Below are positions 42,179 through 50,876 of a stretch of DNA of 64,000 nucleotides, one piece after another; positions within the stretch are counted from its first letter, which is position 1; every line of letters starts with the position of its first letter. The position numbers and the translations under genes were made by a program. The DNA is from an uncultured Victivallales bacterium. Lineage in GTDB: Bacteria > Verrucomicrobiota > Lentisphaeria > Victivallales > UBA1829. The notes beneath the pieces were generated by a model. That model ran no database searches. It was not told the origin of the DNA and worked only from the letters and a program-made list of their open reading frames with translations. Location of the stretch: positions 1-64,000 of the forward strand of contig CAKUDG010000008.1 of the NCBI GenBank assembly GCA_934644965.1. The letters run 5' to 3'.

Positions 42179-43288
42179 TCAGGGCTGTTTTTTCTGAACA
42201 TTTCTGGTTGTTCCGGCTGGAACGCTTCCCTGCGGGGAAGGGGATTCATCCGGGCCGTCCGGAAATGGCGGCGGAGAAGCCGTGCTTTCCCGGATGACAA
42301 GCCGATAGGGAACGCAGGGCGGGGCTTCAAACGGGGCGGAGGAGGGGTCTTCGGCTTTCAGCTTCCGGATCAGACAGTGAACTTCCAGAGACATCAGGGA
42401 GACGTCCGGAGCGATGCTTGTCAGGGCGGGCCGGACGGAAGATGCCCAGGTGGAATCGTCGAAGGAAATCACGCTGCAGTCGGCAGGAATGCTTTTCCTG
42501 CATTTCTGCAGGGCTCCGAGTCCGCCGATGGCGTGGCAGTCCGAATCATAGAGCAGTGCGGTCAGGAGATGTCCTTTGCGTGCGAGGAGGGCTTCCGTCG
42601 CCGCGAATCCGGCGTCCGCGGGGGTGCCTTCGTAACTGCGGGTGTTTTCCATGAAAGCCCGGTCATAATCGAATCCTTTATTTTTCCAGGCGGAAAGGAA
42701 GTTTTCCGCCTTGACGGCAAGAAAAGGGGTGGAGAGGTCTCCGACATATCCGATGTTTCGGTGTCCGAGTCCCAGCAGATACTCCAGCGCTTCGCTCATT
42801 CCCGGCAGACTGTTGGAAAGCACGTTCAGTTCATTGGCGTAGAAGAGCGGCTCGGCATGCGTCACGAGCGGGATATTGCCGTTCTGTTCCAGGATGCGGC
42901 AGAATTTTTCCGTGAAATGGCCGCGTGTGATGAGTCCGTCCACACAGTTGAGCAGCTGGGGAAGTTTTTCCGAGGAATTGTCCCAGTATTCCAGCATGGC
43001 GCGGTAGCCGCTTTCCGCGGCGACGGCGATGAATTCGGCAATTTCAGACTGCAGCCACGGATAATTGTCCTCCGCGTCTCCTTCCACGAGCAGCCCGATG
43101 CAGTTCGTTCGCGAAGAGCGCACTGCTTTCGCATGCATATTCGGCACATAATGGAGTTCGCGGATTGCGCTGTTGATCTTTTCCCGGAGCTCGGCTCCGC
43201 AGGGCAGGCCGTTCAGCAGATTCGAGACTGTCCCGACACTGGCGCCTGCGCGTCTGGCCACATCCTTGATGGTGACTTGCTTTTTCAT
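42179..43288 (-). CDS. LacI-family transcriptional regulator
   Basis: 369 residues. The N-terminal helix-turn-helix VTIKDVARRAGASVGTVSNLLNG (5-27) and hinge (AVRSSRTNCIGLLVEGD) precede a periplasmic-binding-like sensor domain (LGLGHRNIGYVGDLSTPFLAVKAENFLSAW, ADCSVISFDDSTWASSVRPALTSI). A Pro/Ser-rich tail follows residue ~340. It probably senses a sugar and controls the downstream sialidase and itself: a CG-centred palindromic operator lies just after its promoter. Confidence 0.9.
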   Translation of the reverse strand: MKKQVTIKDVARRAGASVGTVSNLLNGLPCGAELREKINSAIRELHYVPNMHAKAVRSSRTNCIGLLVEGDAEDNYPWLQSEIAEFIAVAAESGYRAMLEYWDNSSEKLPQLLNCVDGLITRGHFTEKFCRILEQNGNIPLVTHAEPLFYANELNVLSNSLPGMSEALEYLLGLGHRNIGYVGDLSTPFLAVKAENFLSAWKNKGFDYDRAFMENTRSYEGTPADAGFAATEALLARKGHLLTALLYDSDCHAIGGLGALQKCRKSIPADCSVISFDDSTWASSVRPALTSIAPDVSLMSLEVHCLIRKLKAEDPSSAPFEAPPCVPYRLVIRESTASPPPFPDGPDESPSPQGSVPAGTTRNVQKKQP

Positions 43289-43336
43289 GAATTCCCCGCT
43301 CCGGAAAATTTACCGTCAGATCAGAAAAAATGTCTG

Positions 43337-43348
43337 TGAATCGTTTCA
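43337..43348 (-). promoter_or_regulatory. LacI-type operator
   Basis: TGAATCGTTTCA is a 12-base near-perfect palindrome with the central CG typical of LacI/GalR operators. It lies at about +7 to +18 of the predicted transcript, a repressing position, and points to autoregulation. Confidence 0.6.
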
Positions 43349-43361
43349 ATATGTTTTGCAG

Positions 43362-43390
43362 AAGATATCCCCGGCTTTTCATTTTGTCAA
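43362..43390 (-). promoter_or_regulatory. Promoter of the LacI-regulator/sialidase operon
   Basis: Minus strand TTGACA (43390-43385), 17-base spacer, TATCTT (43367-43362); start near 43355. Confidence 0.7.
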
Positions 43391-43572
43391 GTGTTTTTGC
43401 TCTGGAAGAGGAGAGAAAAATGTTCTGCCGCTTTCGGGTTGAGGGGAAGGAAGAGGAAAAAGGGGGGGAGAGGGAAAGGGAAAGGCGGGAAGAAGTGGGG
43501 AAAAAAGTTAGCCGGAGGCCTGCGCCCGACGCGGGAAACGGGTCCCGGACTGTTCTTCTGCCTCCGATGTCT

Positions 43573-44304
43573 TCAGTAATATCTTCCATATTGAGTTTTC
43601 AGGGCGAAGAGGAGATTGTATTTGTCGGATGCGATGGGATTGTAGATATGGTCCTGGATTGTTTTGCGTTTTGCGGGGTCGATTTTCCAGATTCCGTATT
43701 CGTCTTCGATGAAATCGATGGAAGTCAGGTGCGGGCGCTTCTGTCCCGCGGGGCCGCCGTTCCGGAGGACGAGGCAGTTGTAGATTCTCAGGTATCGCTC
43801 ATGCCGGACTGCGGCAAAAATTTCCAGTGACTCCACTCCCCGTTCCATCAGACGGGTTTCCGTGACATCCGGATGGGAAAAAGGGTCTTCGATTTTTCCG
43901 TAGCTTTTCAGTTTTTTCCATGCCGGGGAATCCTTCTGCGGGGGGGCGTAAAGAGCCAGGAGGGAGTCGAAATCATCTTTTCCCTGTCCGTTGCGGATGA
44001 GTCTCCGCTGTTCCGAGAGCAGCTCCACGGGACTGTTTTTCTGGAGCCGGATGTCCTGAATCGCGGGAGCCGTGACATCGAAACGGCGCATGGGAAGGCC
44101 GACTTCCACATAGGTGATTGTTCCGTCCTGACTCCGGACATTGCATGGAATCCAGCGGAATTCGTCCTCCCAGTTCTTTTCCGAAACCGGGACGGAAGGC
44201 GTTGGTGTTGTCGCTTCATGCCACAGAAACGGCAGTGCCGCAAAAATCAGCAGCGCCACTCCGGCGGAGAAGAGTACTTTTTTTCGTCTTTTGCGTTCCG
44301 TCAT
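43573..44304 (-). CDS. Membrane-anchored hypothetical protein
   Basis: 243 residues: a basic start, one membrane helix (VLFSAGVALLIFAALPFLW), then a soluble domain with no recognised family (WIPCNVRSQDGTITYVEVGLPMRRFDV, DDFDSLLALYAPPQKDSPAW, YLRIYNCLVLRNGGPAGQKRPHLTSIDFI). It lies 87 bases after the DUF4432-like gene on the same strand and is probably cotranscribed. Function unknown. Confidence 0.6.
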   Translation of the reverse strand: MTERKRRKKVLFSAGVALLIFAALPFLWHEATTPTPSVPVSEKNWEDEFRWIPCNVRSQDGTITYVEVGLPMRRFDVTAPAIQDIRLQKNSPVELLSEQRRLIRNGQGKDDFDSLLALYAPPQKDSPAWKKLKSYGKIEDPFSHPDVTETRLMERGVESLEIFAAVRHERYLRIYNCLVLRNGGPAGQKRPHLTSIDFIEDEYGIWKIDPAKRKTIQDHIYNPIASDKYNLLFALKTQYGRYY

Positions 44305-44391
44305 GATTTTTCCTGTCCGGGGAATGTGTGAAGATGTTTGATCGGGAGCATTGCGGGCAACGGGTGTTTCGGATGAATCTGTCCCGGACTG

Positions 44392-45396
44392 TCAGGCGTC
44401 CGTGATTTTCAAGCGGAGAAGGGTCTCAAAGCTTTCGCCTTCCGCAAGAGTTTTCAGCGTGTGGAATTTTTCCTCCTCTGCGCGAGACCCTTCCACGTGA
44501 GAGGTTCCGGGTTCCATTCCCAGAACATATTCTCCTTCTCCGAACTGTTTCCACTGAGTGAAGAACGGCAGTTCCTTTTTCCTCCATGAAACGGTGAAAC
44601 GGAGCTTCGATTCCGGATTTTCCAGATTCATTTCCGCCATTCCGTCCGGATTTGCGGGCAGATCGTGATAGAAGCATTGCTCCTGATACTCGGGAAGCGG
44701 TTCATGGCAGTGTGCCCATTCAGCGAGTCCGGCAGCTGCGCACTCGTCCCTCGGTGTCACGGGGTGATCTGTCGGGAAGAGTTTTGCGGAGGCGTCGAGA
44801 AGGGGCCATCCGAGATTGATATGGTAGAGAATGCCTGCGTGTGTGCTTCGGAATCCGGTATTTTCTATTCTGTCGCTGAGTTCAATGAGATTTTCGCGGG
44901 TACTGCAGCGGAGAGTCCGGGTAAGGGTCAGGTTTTCGCCGAAGACGCGGACTTCGCGGACTGTGCCCCGGATGGTGAAAAGTCTTTCTTCGCCTTCCCA
45001 TTTTTCTTCACAGACGACTTGTTCGGCGGGGAGATTGTCAATGCGCCCGTGAAGCCCGAATTTTTCTCCCTGGAATTCGCAGGGGGCTCCGACGTTGCGG
45101 AGTCCGGATGTGACGAGAAGTCCTCCTCCGAAATTTCTCAGCCATTCCGCCGCATTGTGTTCAAAAAAGGCGGGATGGCGGAATCCGCATGGAGAAAGCC
45201 AGGCCAGGGATTTCCCTTGAAAACGGGCGTCTCCGATATCCATCCCGCGGTCAATGAGAATGCGGAAGAAGAGTCCGCGTCCGTTATCGACTTCGATTGC
45301 GCGCACTCCGCGTTCGGATCCGTCATCAAGCACGACTTTCCGGATTCCGCCAAGCTGTTGTGCGCTCCCGATTTTTTTCCTGAGTGTGCTGGACAA
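44392..45396 (-). CDS. Aldose-1-epimerase-like protein (DUF4432 type)
   Basis: 334 residues, beta-sandwich. LFFRILIDRGMDIGDARFQGKSLAWLSPCGFRHPAFF, FGGGLLVTSGLRNVGAPCE and FGLHGRIDNLPAE match the DUF4432 branch of the galactose-mutarotase superfamily, as do HAGILYHINLGWPLLD and EYVLGMEPGTSHVEG. The His and Glu of the mutarotase active site appear conserved (HGR, YHIN, GMEPG). It likely interconverts or binds a sugar, in keeping with the nearby sialidase. It begins with TTG at 45396 with GAGG seven bases upstream. Confidence 0.8.
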   Translation of the reverse strand: MSSTLRKKIGSAQQLGGIRKVVLDDGSERGVRAIEVDNGRGLFFRILIDRGMDIGDARFQGKSLAWLSPCGFRHPAFFEHNAAEWLRNFGGGLLVTSGLRNVGAPCEFQGEKFGLHGRIDNLPAEQVVCEEKWEGEERLFTIRGTVREVRVFGENLTLTRTLRCSTRENLIELSDRIENTGFRSTHAGILYHINLGWPLLDASAKLFPTDHPVTPRDECAAAGLAEWAHCHEPLPEYQEQCFYHDLPANPDGMAEMNLENPESKLRFTVSWRKKELPFFTQWKQFGEGEYVLGMEPGTSHVEGSRAEEEKFHTLKTLAEGESFETLLRLKITDA

Positions 45397-45490
45397 GGGG
45401 ACACCTCAATTCCTTTTGTCTGACTGCCTGATCGCTTTTCTCTTCAGGATTTTCCTTTACCGTGACAGGCAAAACTCATTATTCCATACT

Positions 45491-45518
45491 ATAATAACAT
45501 TGTTTTTTCGTAATACAA
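45491..45518 (-). promoter_or_regulatory. Possible promoter of the epimerase-like gene
   Basis: Minus strand TTGTAT (45518-45513), 16-base spacer, TATTAT (45496-45491), with an overlapping TATAGT just downstream; leader about 90 bases. Confidence 0.45.
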
Positions 45519-45561
45519 ATTCTCCCTGCGGGGGAAAATCAAAACTGCGGCAAAATACGCT

Positions 45562-45913
45562 AAAACTACGGAAAAATGTGCTGGGCATTTTTCTCGCGGT
45601 CAAGGTCTGTGGACCTTGTCGCGGTCCAGCGGCGAGACGCTGGCCGCCGGAGGCAAAAAAAGAAAAAATTTGCGAAGCAACAAAAAAATGATATTGCGAA
45701 GCAAAAAACTACGGAAAAATGCGCTGAGCATTTTTCTCGAGGTCAAGGTCCGTGACCTTGTCGCGGTCCAGCGGCGAGACGCTGGCCGCCGGAGGCAAAA
45801 TAAATAAAATAAATAAAATAAAAAATAAATAAATAAAAAAAGCATGAGGGCTGCTCGCCCTCATACTCCCCGGCTCTCGCTGCATTCCCTGCACCCGGCA
45901 GGCGATGCCTGCC
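45562..45913. repeat. Hairpin-rich intergenic repeat cluster
   Basis: A ~97-base unit occurs twice (45562-45658 and 45705-45800) with few differences. Each unit holds three hairpins in a row: GAAAAATG/CATTTTTC, AAGGTC/GACCTT and CCAGCG/CGCTGG, then GGCCGCCGGAGGC. Between units, TTGCGAAGCAA occurs twice. Downstream come an A/T run (45798-45840), hairpin ATGAGGGC/GCCCTCAT (45844-45864) and GGCAGGC/GCCTGCC (45897-45913). No coding potential. It resembles dispersed hairpin repeats of gut bacteria; this is a recollection of style, not a match. It occupies most of the 45519-45994 gap. Confidence 0.8.
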
Positions 45914-45994
45914 GTATTTACTTCCCCCACTTCCTGAATGCTGGATGGCAAAAATCCCGGATATGAAAAATCTTATTTTCTTCCTCTTTTCAGC

Positions 45995-46023
45995 TTGACA
46001 TCTCCTGTTCTTGATGTTACAGT
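45995..46023 (+). promoter_or_regulatory. Promoter of tRNA-Leu
   Basis: TTGACA (45995-46000), 17-base spacer, TACAGT (46018-46023), 32 bases before the tRNA. Confidence 0.75.
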
Positions 46024-46055
46024 AATGAATCATCCCCAGTAACGGATGTTTTTGT

Positions 46056-46139
46056 GCTCGGGTGGCGGAATGGCAGACGCGCTAGCTTGAGGTGCTAGTG
46101 GAGCGATCCGTGGGAGTTCGAGTCTCCCCTCGAGCACCA
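46056..46139 (+). tRNA. tRNA-Leu (GAG anticodon)
   Basis: 84 bases with a long variable arm and encoded CCA. Acceptor GCTCGGG pairs with CTCGAGC (one G-T); the anticodon stem CTAGC/GCTAG encloses TTGAGGT, anticodon GAG; T-arm GGGAGTTCGAGTCTCCC. Confidence 0.96.
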
Positions 46140-46300
46140 TTTTTTTCTGAAACTCTGTTGTTCCCTGACTGTTTTTCGCCTTTTCTTTCTTTTTTCTTAT
46201 TTCTTTCGTCTCCTTGTCTCCAGAGGAGAAAATTCGATTTTGAAGTTTGAAACGGTTCATGAAAATATTTCCCGTAAAAAAACAGAAGGAGTCCCGGCCC

Positions 46301-48835
46301 ATGAAGGAAAATTGGAGCGGAAAAATTCCAAACGGAAGAATTCTGAACGGAAGAGTTTTAAAAAGATTATCTTCTTTCTGTGAATATTCAGGGGCCTGGA
46401 CTTTTCTAATCTGTCTGAGCGCTTTCTGCCTGATGCTTTCCCCTGTTCCGGAAATGCAGGGTGCGGAACTTTCCGTGAAGGAAGGCGAGCCGGCCCGTTC
46501 CGGGCTTTTCCTGACTTCCTCAGGAGCCGTTCCATCCTCTCCGGCAGGAGTGGAAGTTTTACGGGAAAAGGATTCCCTTTCCATTGCAATCATCCAATAC
46601 CTGGATCCGGAAACGCCCCTTGTGTCCAAGGGATCTGAACAGGAGCCTGAAAAGATCTTTCATGGCAATGCGATGGAACTGTTTCTGGCGCCGCATCCGG
46701 AAGATCCGCTGAAATATTATCAGTTCGGCGTGAATCCGGAAGGAGTGTTGTATCAGGCGCAGGGACTGGATCCTTCGTGGCGTCCCCTGAAGACGGTGCA
46801 CGTTTCCGTCGAACGCGGGAAGGACTTCTGGCGGAGCGTCTTCCATATTCCTGCGGGCGCATTCGGAGAAGATCCGATTGTTGACGGGAAAACCTTGTGG
46901 CGGGCGAATTTTGTCTGCAGTTCCGGCAACTGGGCCGGGACCGGAGATCTCCACAGCCCTTCCACATTCGGTTTTCTTTTCTTCGGTGGAAAAACGGAGC
47001 CCCTGCGTGTGGACGAGCTTTTCTGCCGGGATGGGAATTTCCATGTGTCGCTGGAAAAACAGCTTCCCGTTTCCCTGCAGGTCCATGCAAACGGGAAAGT
47101 GTTTGAGATGCCGTCCGGAGTCCCGCATCTGAATCTGAAAATTCCCGTGCGAGGAGCAGAGACCGGAATGGGGAAAACGGAAATCCTCCACAAGGATTTG
47201 CTTCCGCTTTCCATTACTGCGTATGAGGTTTCGGAACCCCCTGTTCCGAAGAAGAAAGCCGTTCCGGAAAGCTCCGCTTCAGGGAAGGGGGAAAGTTCTT
47301 CCGGGAAACGTGTGTTTTCGCTGGAAACTTATTCCGGCGGGGACCGTCCTGAATACCTGAATCTGGACCGCTATTATTATGATATGGATTCATTTTCCCC
47401 GTCCTCTTCATCTCCTTCCTCCTCAGCGCCGGGAGCGGAGACGGAGGAGAAGGGGAACGCAATCCGCCTGTCCTATGAAGCTCCCGGATTCGCCGCCGGA
47501 TCCGGGACCTGCCGGATTCACATTTCCGGGATTGGTCATGAATATGAAAAGGAGTTTCCCGCCGCTGCGGAAAAAGGAATGCTCGAACTTAAAGGGATTT
47601 CTCCGGGAGAGTACCTGTTCCGGATAGAGAACAGGACGCAGTATGCCTCCTGCGGTTTTTCCGTCCGCACTCCGGTCGAGCTGCGGGAGAGGAGGGTGGA
47701 ATCTCAGGATTCTCTCAGTTCGTCCGGAAAGCCCGGGAAGGGAAGAAAACAGGACGGTGAAGTGCAGAAGGACGAAAAGAGAGGAGAAAACGGGGGAGGG
47801 ATGAATGGGGGGAAAGTCGGACAGTTTCCGGAAAAGATGGAGGAGAGGGGGGGCTTGCTGCTTTCAACGGAGAAGGATCCCCGCGCACTGTTTGAGAGGA
47901 GCTCTTCCGGGGAGCTTCTTCCCTTTTATCCGATTGTGGGAGAGAAGCTGAGATCGGACCTTTCGATTGTTTCCTGTCTTGCCTATCGTTTTGTCCGGAC
48001 CCCCGCGGCCGGATATCTTTTTGAAACGGGGATTGAAGGTCAGGAGAGTCTGGCTTCGGCGGAGATTCAGCGGAACGCGGGGAAGAAGCCGGGGTGCTGG
48101 CTTTTCCGGATGTCCTATGAAGCGCAGATGCCTGTGCTGGAACGTCAGGAGAACGGGGAAATTCTGATCCGGGAAAACAGTGCGGAATTTTACGCGGAGA
48201 TCTACCGGCGCCTGAAAAGGAAACATCCCGGCACGCTTTTTTCGATACAGATCGACAGCCAGATCCATTCCGGGACCTTCGCCCGGAACTGCGACGTGTT
48301 TGAGACCGCATACTGGGGATCCTCCTATGCGCCTGCGATGCTTCTGCGCCTGGCGGATGATCTGGCCGAGACACGGAAGACGGCGGGAGAAAAGCCTGTT
48401 CTGTTCTGGCTTGGCGCTTCGATCCCGAACGGGCGGATCCGGACTGCGGACGAGCTTCGCTGTGCGGTATATCTTTCCATTCTCCGCGGGATGTCCGGGA
48501 ATGTGATTCATCTGGGGCACGGCGGGGTGCCGGAGTCCCGGACGCGTGTCTGGTCGCTGTTGAAGGGGATTCAGAGTGACGTGGCACTTTGGTATCGGGA
48601 CTGGATCGAATCCGTTCCCGTTCCGTTTACTGTCGGGGGCAGGGGAGTGGAAGCGTCTGTACGGGAAGGGGGAGGGAAACGGCATCTTCTTGCAGTGAAT
48701 CTACTACCCTGTGAAAACGTGCTGACGCTTGGAGGAGATGGCGCGGATCCGGGGATGAAAAAGGAATTTCGGCTTCCTCCGTACGGCGTGCTGCATCTGG
48801 AATGGGGGAAAGAGTCCTTCCTGGGGGGCATCTGA
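46301..48835 (+). CDS. Large secreted protein with CBM9-like domain
   Basis: 844 residues from ATG 46301 (GAAGGAG nine bases upstream; earlier in-frame starts lack one). A long signal segment (WTFLICLSAFCLMLSPVPEMQGA) is followed by a family-9-like carbohydrate-binding region (EKIFHGNAMELFLAPHPEDPLKYYQFGVNPEGVLYQAQG ... FWRSVFHIPAGAFG). A disordered Ser/Pro-rich linker, an Ig-like stretch and a charged linker follow. The C-terminal ~280 residues resemble a TIM-barrel hydrolase-like domain (KPVLFWLGASIPNGRIRTADELRCAVYLSILRGMSGNVIHLGHGG), then a beta-sandwich. Probably a surface or periplasmic glycan-active protein; no catalytic pair is certain. Confidence 0.6.
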   Translation: MKENWSGKIPNGRILNGRVLKRLSSFCEYSGAWTFLICLSAFCLMLSPVPEMQGAELSVKEGEPARSGLFLTSSGAVPSSPAGVEVLREKDSLSIAIIQYLDPETPLVSKGSEQEPEKIFHGNAMELFLAPHPEDPLKYYQFGVNPEGVLYQAQGLDPSWRPLKTVHVSVERGKDFWRSVFHIPAGAFGEDPIVDGKTLWRANFVCSSGNWAGTGDLHSPSTFGFLFFGGKTEPLRVDELFCRDGNFHVSLEKQLPVSLQVHANGKVFEMPSGVPHLNLKIPVRGAETGMGKTEILHKDLLPLSITAYEVSEPPVPKKKAVPESSASGKGESSSGKRVFSLETYSGGDRPEYLNLDRYYYDMDSFSPSSSSPSSSAPGAETEEKGNAIRLSYEAPGFAAGSGTCRIHISGIGHEYEKEFPAAAEKGMLELKGISPGEYLFRIENRTQYASCGFSVRTPVELRERRVESQDSLSSSGKPGKGRKQDGEVQKDEKRGENGGGMNGGKVGQFPEKMEERGGLLLSTEKDPRALFERSSSGELLPFYPIVGEKLRSDLSIVSCLAYRFVRTPAAGYLFETGIEGQESLASAEIQRNAGKKPGCWLFRMSYEAQMPVLERQENGEILIRENSAEFYAEIYRRLKRKHPGTLFSIQIDSQIHSGTFARNCDVFETAYWGSSYAPAMLLRLADDLAETRKTAGEKPVLFWLGASIPNGRIRTADELRCAVYLSILRGMSGNVIHLGHGGVPESRTRVWSLLKGIQSDVALWYRDWIESVPVPFTVGGRGVEASVREGGGKRHLLAVNLLPCENVLTLGGDGADPGMKKEFRLPPYGVLHLEWGKESFLGGI

Positions 48836-48942
48836 TATTTTAAAGGAAATTTCCTTGAAAAGGGGGGAAGGCAGAATTATATTGATGTCCCTGTGATTCA
48901 AAAAAAAAGCGTGAAAAAACCTGATTTTTTCAAAAAAAGCAT

Positions 48943-48970
48943 TTGAAATGAGAAGAAAGAGAGATATTGT
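48943..48970 (+). promoter_or_regulatory. Promoter of the tRNA-Thr/tuf transcription unit
   Basis: TTGAAA (48943-48948), 16-base spacer, TATTGT (48965-48970), then four bases and GCTCGTTTGTCG, a sequence also found at the same distance from the rpsL promoter. Confidence 0.65.
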
Positions 48971-49029
48971 ATAAGCTCGTTTGTCGTTGATTTGTGTCTT
49001 CGCGACAGTTTGCGGAGGGGAAGACAACT

Positions 49030-49105
<76 letters not shown>

Positions 49106-49261
49106 GATATCAGCGGGGCGGGCATGCGGAGGAGCGGCGGAGCTTGACGCTTGCGATGGCAGTTCGGGATTTTTTTATTTTTTATGATGATATAAGACAA
49201 AAAGGCATTATTTAAAGAAGGCATACAGCCCCAGGGCTAAGTCACAAAAGGAGAATACGAA

Positions 49262-50470
49262 ATGGCAAAGGAAAAGTTCGAAAGAACAAAACCGCATGTC
49301 AACGTTGGCACCATCGGACACGTTGACCATGGCAAGACAACTCTGACTGCCGCGATCACGCATGTGCAGAATCTGAAGGGTCTTGCGGACTACATTCCCT
49401 ACGATCAGGTTGCCAAGGCTTCCGAGTCCCAGGGACGTCGTGACTCTACCAAGATTCTCACGATTGCAACCTCTCACGTTGAATATCAGAGCGACACCCG
49501 CCACTATGCGCACGTCGACTGCCCGGGGCATGCGGACTATGTGAAGAACATGATTACCGGAGCCGCTCAGATGGACGGAGCCATTCTGGTGGTGAGTGCG
49601 GTTGACGGCCCGATGCCTCAGACCCGTGAGCACATTCTTCTTGCGTGCCAGGTCGGCGTTCCCCGGATTGTGGTGTTCCTGAACAAGGTTGACCTTGTGG
49701 ATGATCCGGAGCTTCTCGACCTCATCGAGATGGAAATCCGCGAACTTCTGGACAAATATGGTTTTGACGGCGACAACACCCCGATTGTGAAGGGCGCCGC
49801 TTATCCCGCACTTCAGGCGACCGATCCGAATGCGCCGGAATGCAAATGCATCCAGGATCTGATGGAAGCGATCGACACCTGGGTTCCGGAACCTGTCCGT
49901 GACGTTGATCTTCCGTTCCTGATGCCGATTGAAGACGTGTTCTCGATCGAAGGACGCGGAACGGTTGTGACCGGCAGAGTGGAACGCGGAGTTGTGAAGG
50001 TTGGCGACACCTGCGAAATCATCGGTCTGAAGGATACGGCGAAGACCACGATTACGGGTGTTGAAATGTTCCGCAAGGAACTCAGCCAGGGGCAGGCGGG
50101 CGACAACATCGGCTGTCTTCTTCGCGGCACGAAGAAAGAGGATGTGGAACGCGGCCAGGTTCTTGCGAAGCCGGGTTCGATCACTCCGCACACGAAATTC
50201 ACGGCCGAGATCTACGTTTTGTCGAAGGAAGAGGGTGGACGTCATTCTCCGTTCTTCTCGAACTATCGTCCCCAGTTCTACTTCCGGACGACCGACGTGA
50301 CTGGGATCATCACGCTTCCCGAAGGCGTGGAAATGGTGATGCCCGGCGACAAGGTTTCGATCTCTGTTGAACTGATTGCGCCGATTGCCATGGAGAAGAC
50401 GCAGCGCTTCGCCATTCGTGAAGGCGGACGTACGGTTGCATCCGGACGTGTGACGGAGATTCTTGCCTGA
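49262..50470 (+). CDS. tuf: Translation elongation factor Tu
   Basis: GTPase that delivers aminoacyl-tRNA to the ribosome. 402 residues with G1 GHVDHGKT (19-26), DCPGH, NKVD, and the C-terminal beta-barrels. Switch I (residues ~41-70) is unusual: the near-universal RGITI is replaced by KILTI in GRRDSTKILTIATSHVEY and the preceding stretch is rewritten. The threonine aligned with Thr61 of E. coli EF-Tu is kept. Such divergence is, to my knowledge, seen in planctomycete-type EF-Tu. Not a pseudogene: all other motifs are intact. AAAGGAG lies a few bases before the ATG. Confidence 0.96.
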   Translation: MAKEKFERTKPHVNVGTIGHVDHGKTTLTAAITHVQNLKGLADYIPYDQVAKASESQGRRDSTKILTIATSHVEYQSDTRHYAHVDCPGHADYVKNMITGAAQMDGAILVVSAVDGPMPQTREHILLACQVGVPRIVVFLNKVDLVDDPELLDLIEMEIRELLDKYGFDGDNTPIVKGAAYPALQATDPNAPECKCIQDLMEAIDTWVPEPVRDVDLPFLMPIEDVFSIEGRGTVVTGRVERGVVKVGDTCEIIGLKDTAKTTITGVEMFRKELSQGQAGDNIGCLLRGTKKEDVERGQVLAKPGSITPHTKFTAEIYVLSKEEGGRHSPFFSNYRPQFYFRTTDVTGIITLPEGVEMVMPGDKVSISVELIAPIAMEKTQRFAIREGGRTVASGRVTEILA

Positions 50471-50496
50471 CGTGCGGCGTCGGATTGAATCAGAAC

Positions 50497-50527
50497 GCCC
50501 CGTCCTTTTTTACGAGAAAGGCGGGGC
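50497..50527 (+). terminator. Hairpin between tuf and rpmG
   Basis: GCCCCG-T-CCTTT pairs with AAAGGCGGGGC (11 pairs, one bulge). Only a short T stretch follows, so it may be a partial terminator that lets some transcription into rpmG. Confidence 0.55.
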
Positions 50528-50560
50528 GGTTTCATCAAAACATGGATATTGAGACGTATC

Positions 50561-50710
50561 ATGCGTGAGATTATTATACTGGAATGCACGGAATGCAAGC
50601 GCCGGAATTATACGAGCACGAAGGAAAAGAAAAATACTCCGGGCCGTTTTGAGAAGAAGAAATACTGCAAGTTCGACCGCAAGCACACTGTGCACAAGGA
50701 GACGAAGTAA
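50561..50710 (+). CDS. rpmG: 50S ribosomal protein L33
   Basis: 49 residues, MREIIILECTECKRRNYTST...TPGRFEKKKYC, then KFDRKHTVHKETK. Contains CTEC (9-12) and a single later Cys, so the four-cysteine zinc site is incomplete (three Cys). It sits between tuf and tRNA-Trp/secE, the standard L33 location. Small enough to be missed by ORF length cut-offs. Confidence 0.95.
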   Translation: MREIIILECTECKRRNYTSTKEKKNTPGRFEKKKYCKFDRKHTVHKETK

Positions 50711-50876
50711 GGCTGCAGTTTTTCCGGCATACAGATTTGCAGTCTGAAGCCCGGTGCGGGGAATGGAACAGAGAAAAAGCGCGCATGTGAAGAAGCAGCG
50801 GCGCGTGATGCACCTGGGGATAGGGCGTAGAAAGCCCGGAAGGAAAGAGAATGCCGGGCATGAAAGAAGATCATAC

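Noticed and set aside
45562..45800. CRISPR-like array
   Set aside because: Only two ~97-base repeats with internal hairpins; no short regular repeats, unique spacers or cas genes.
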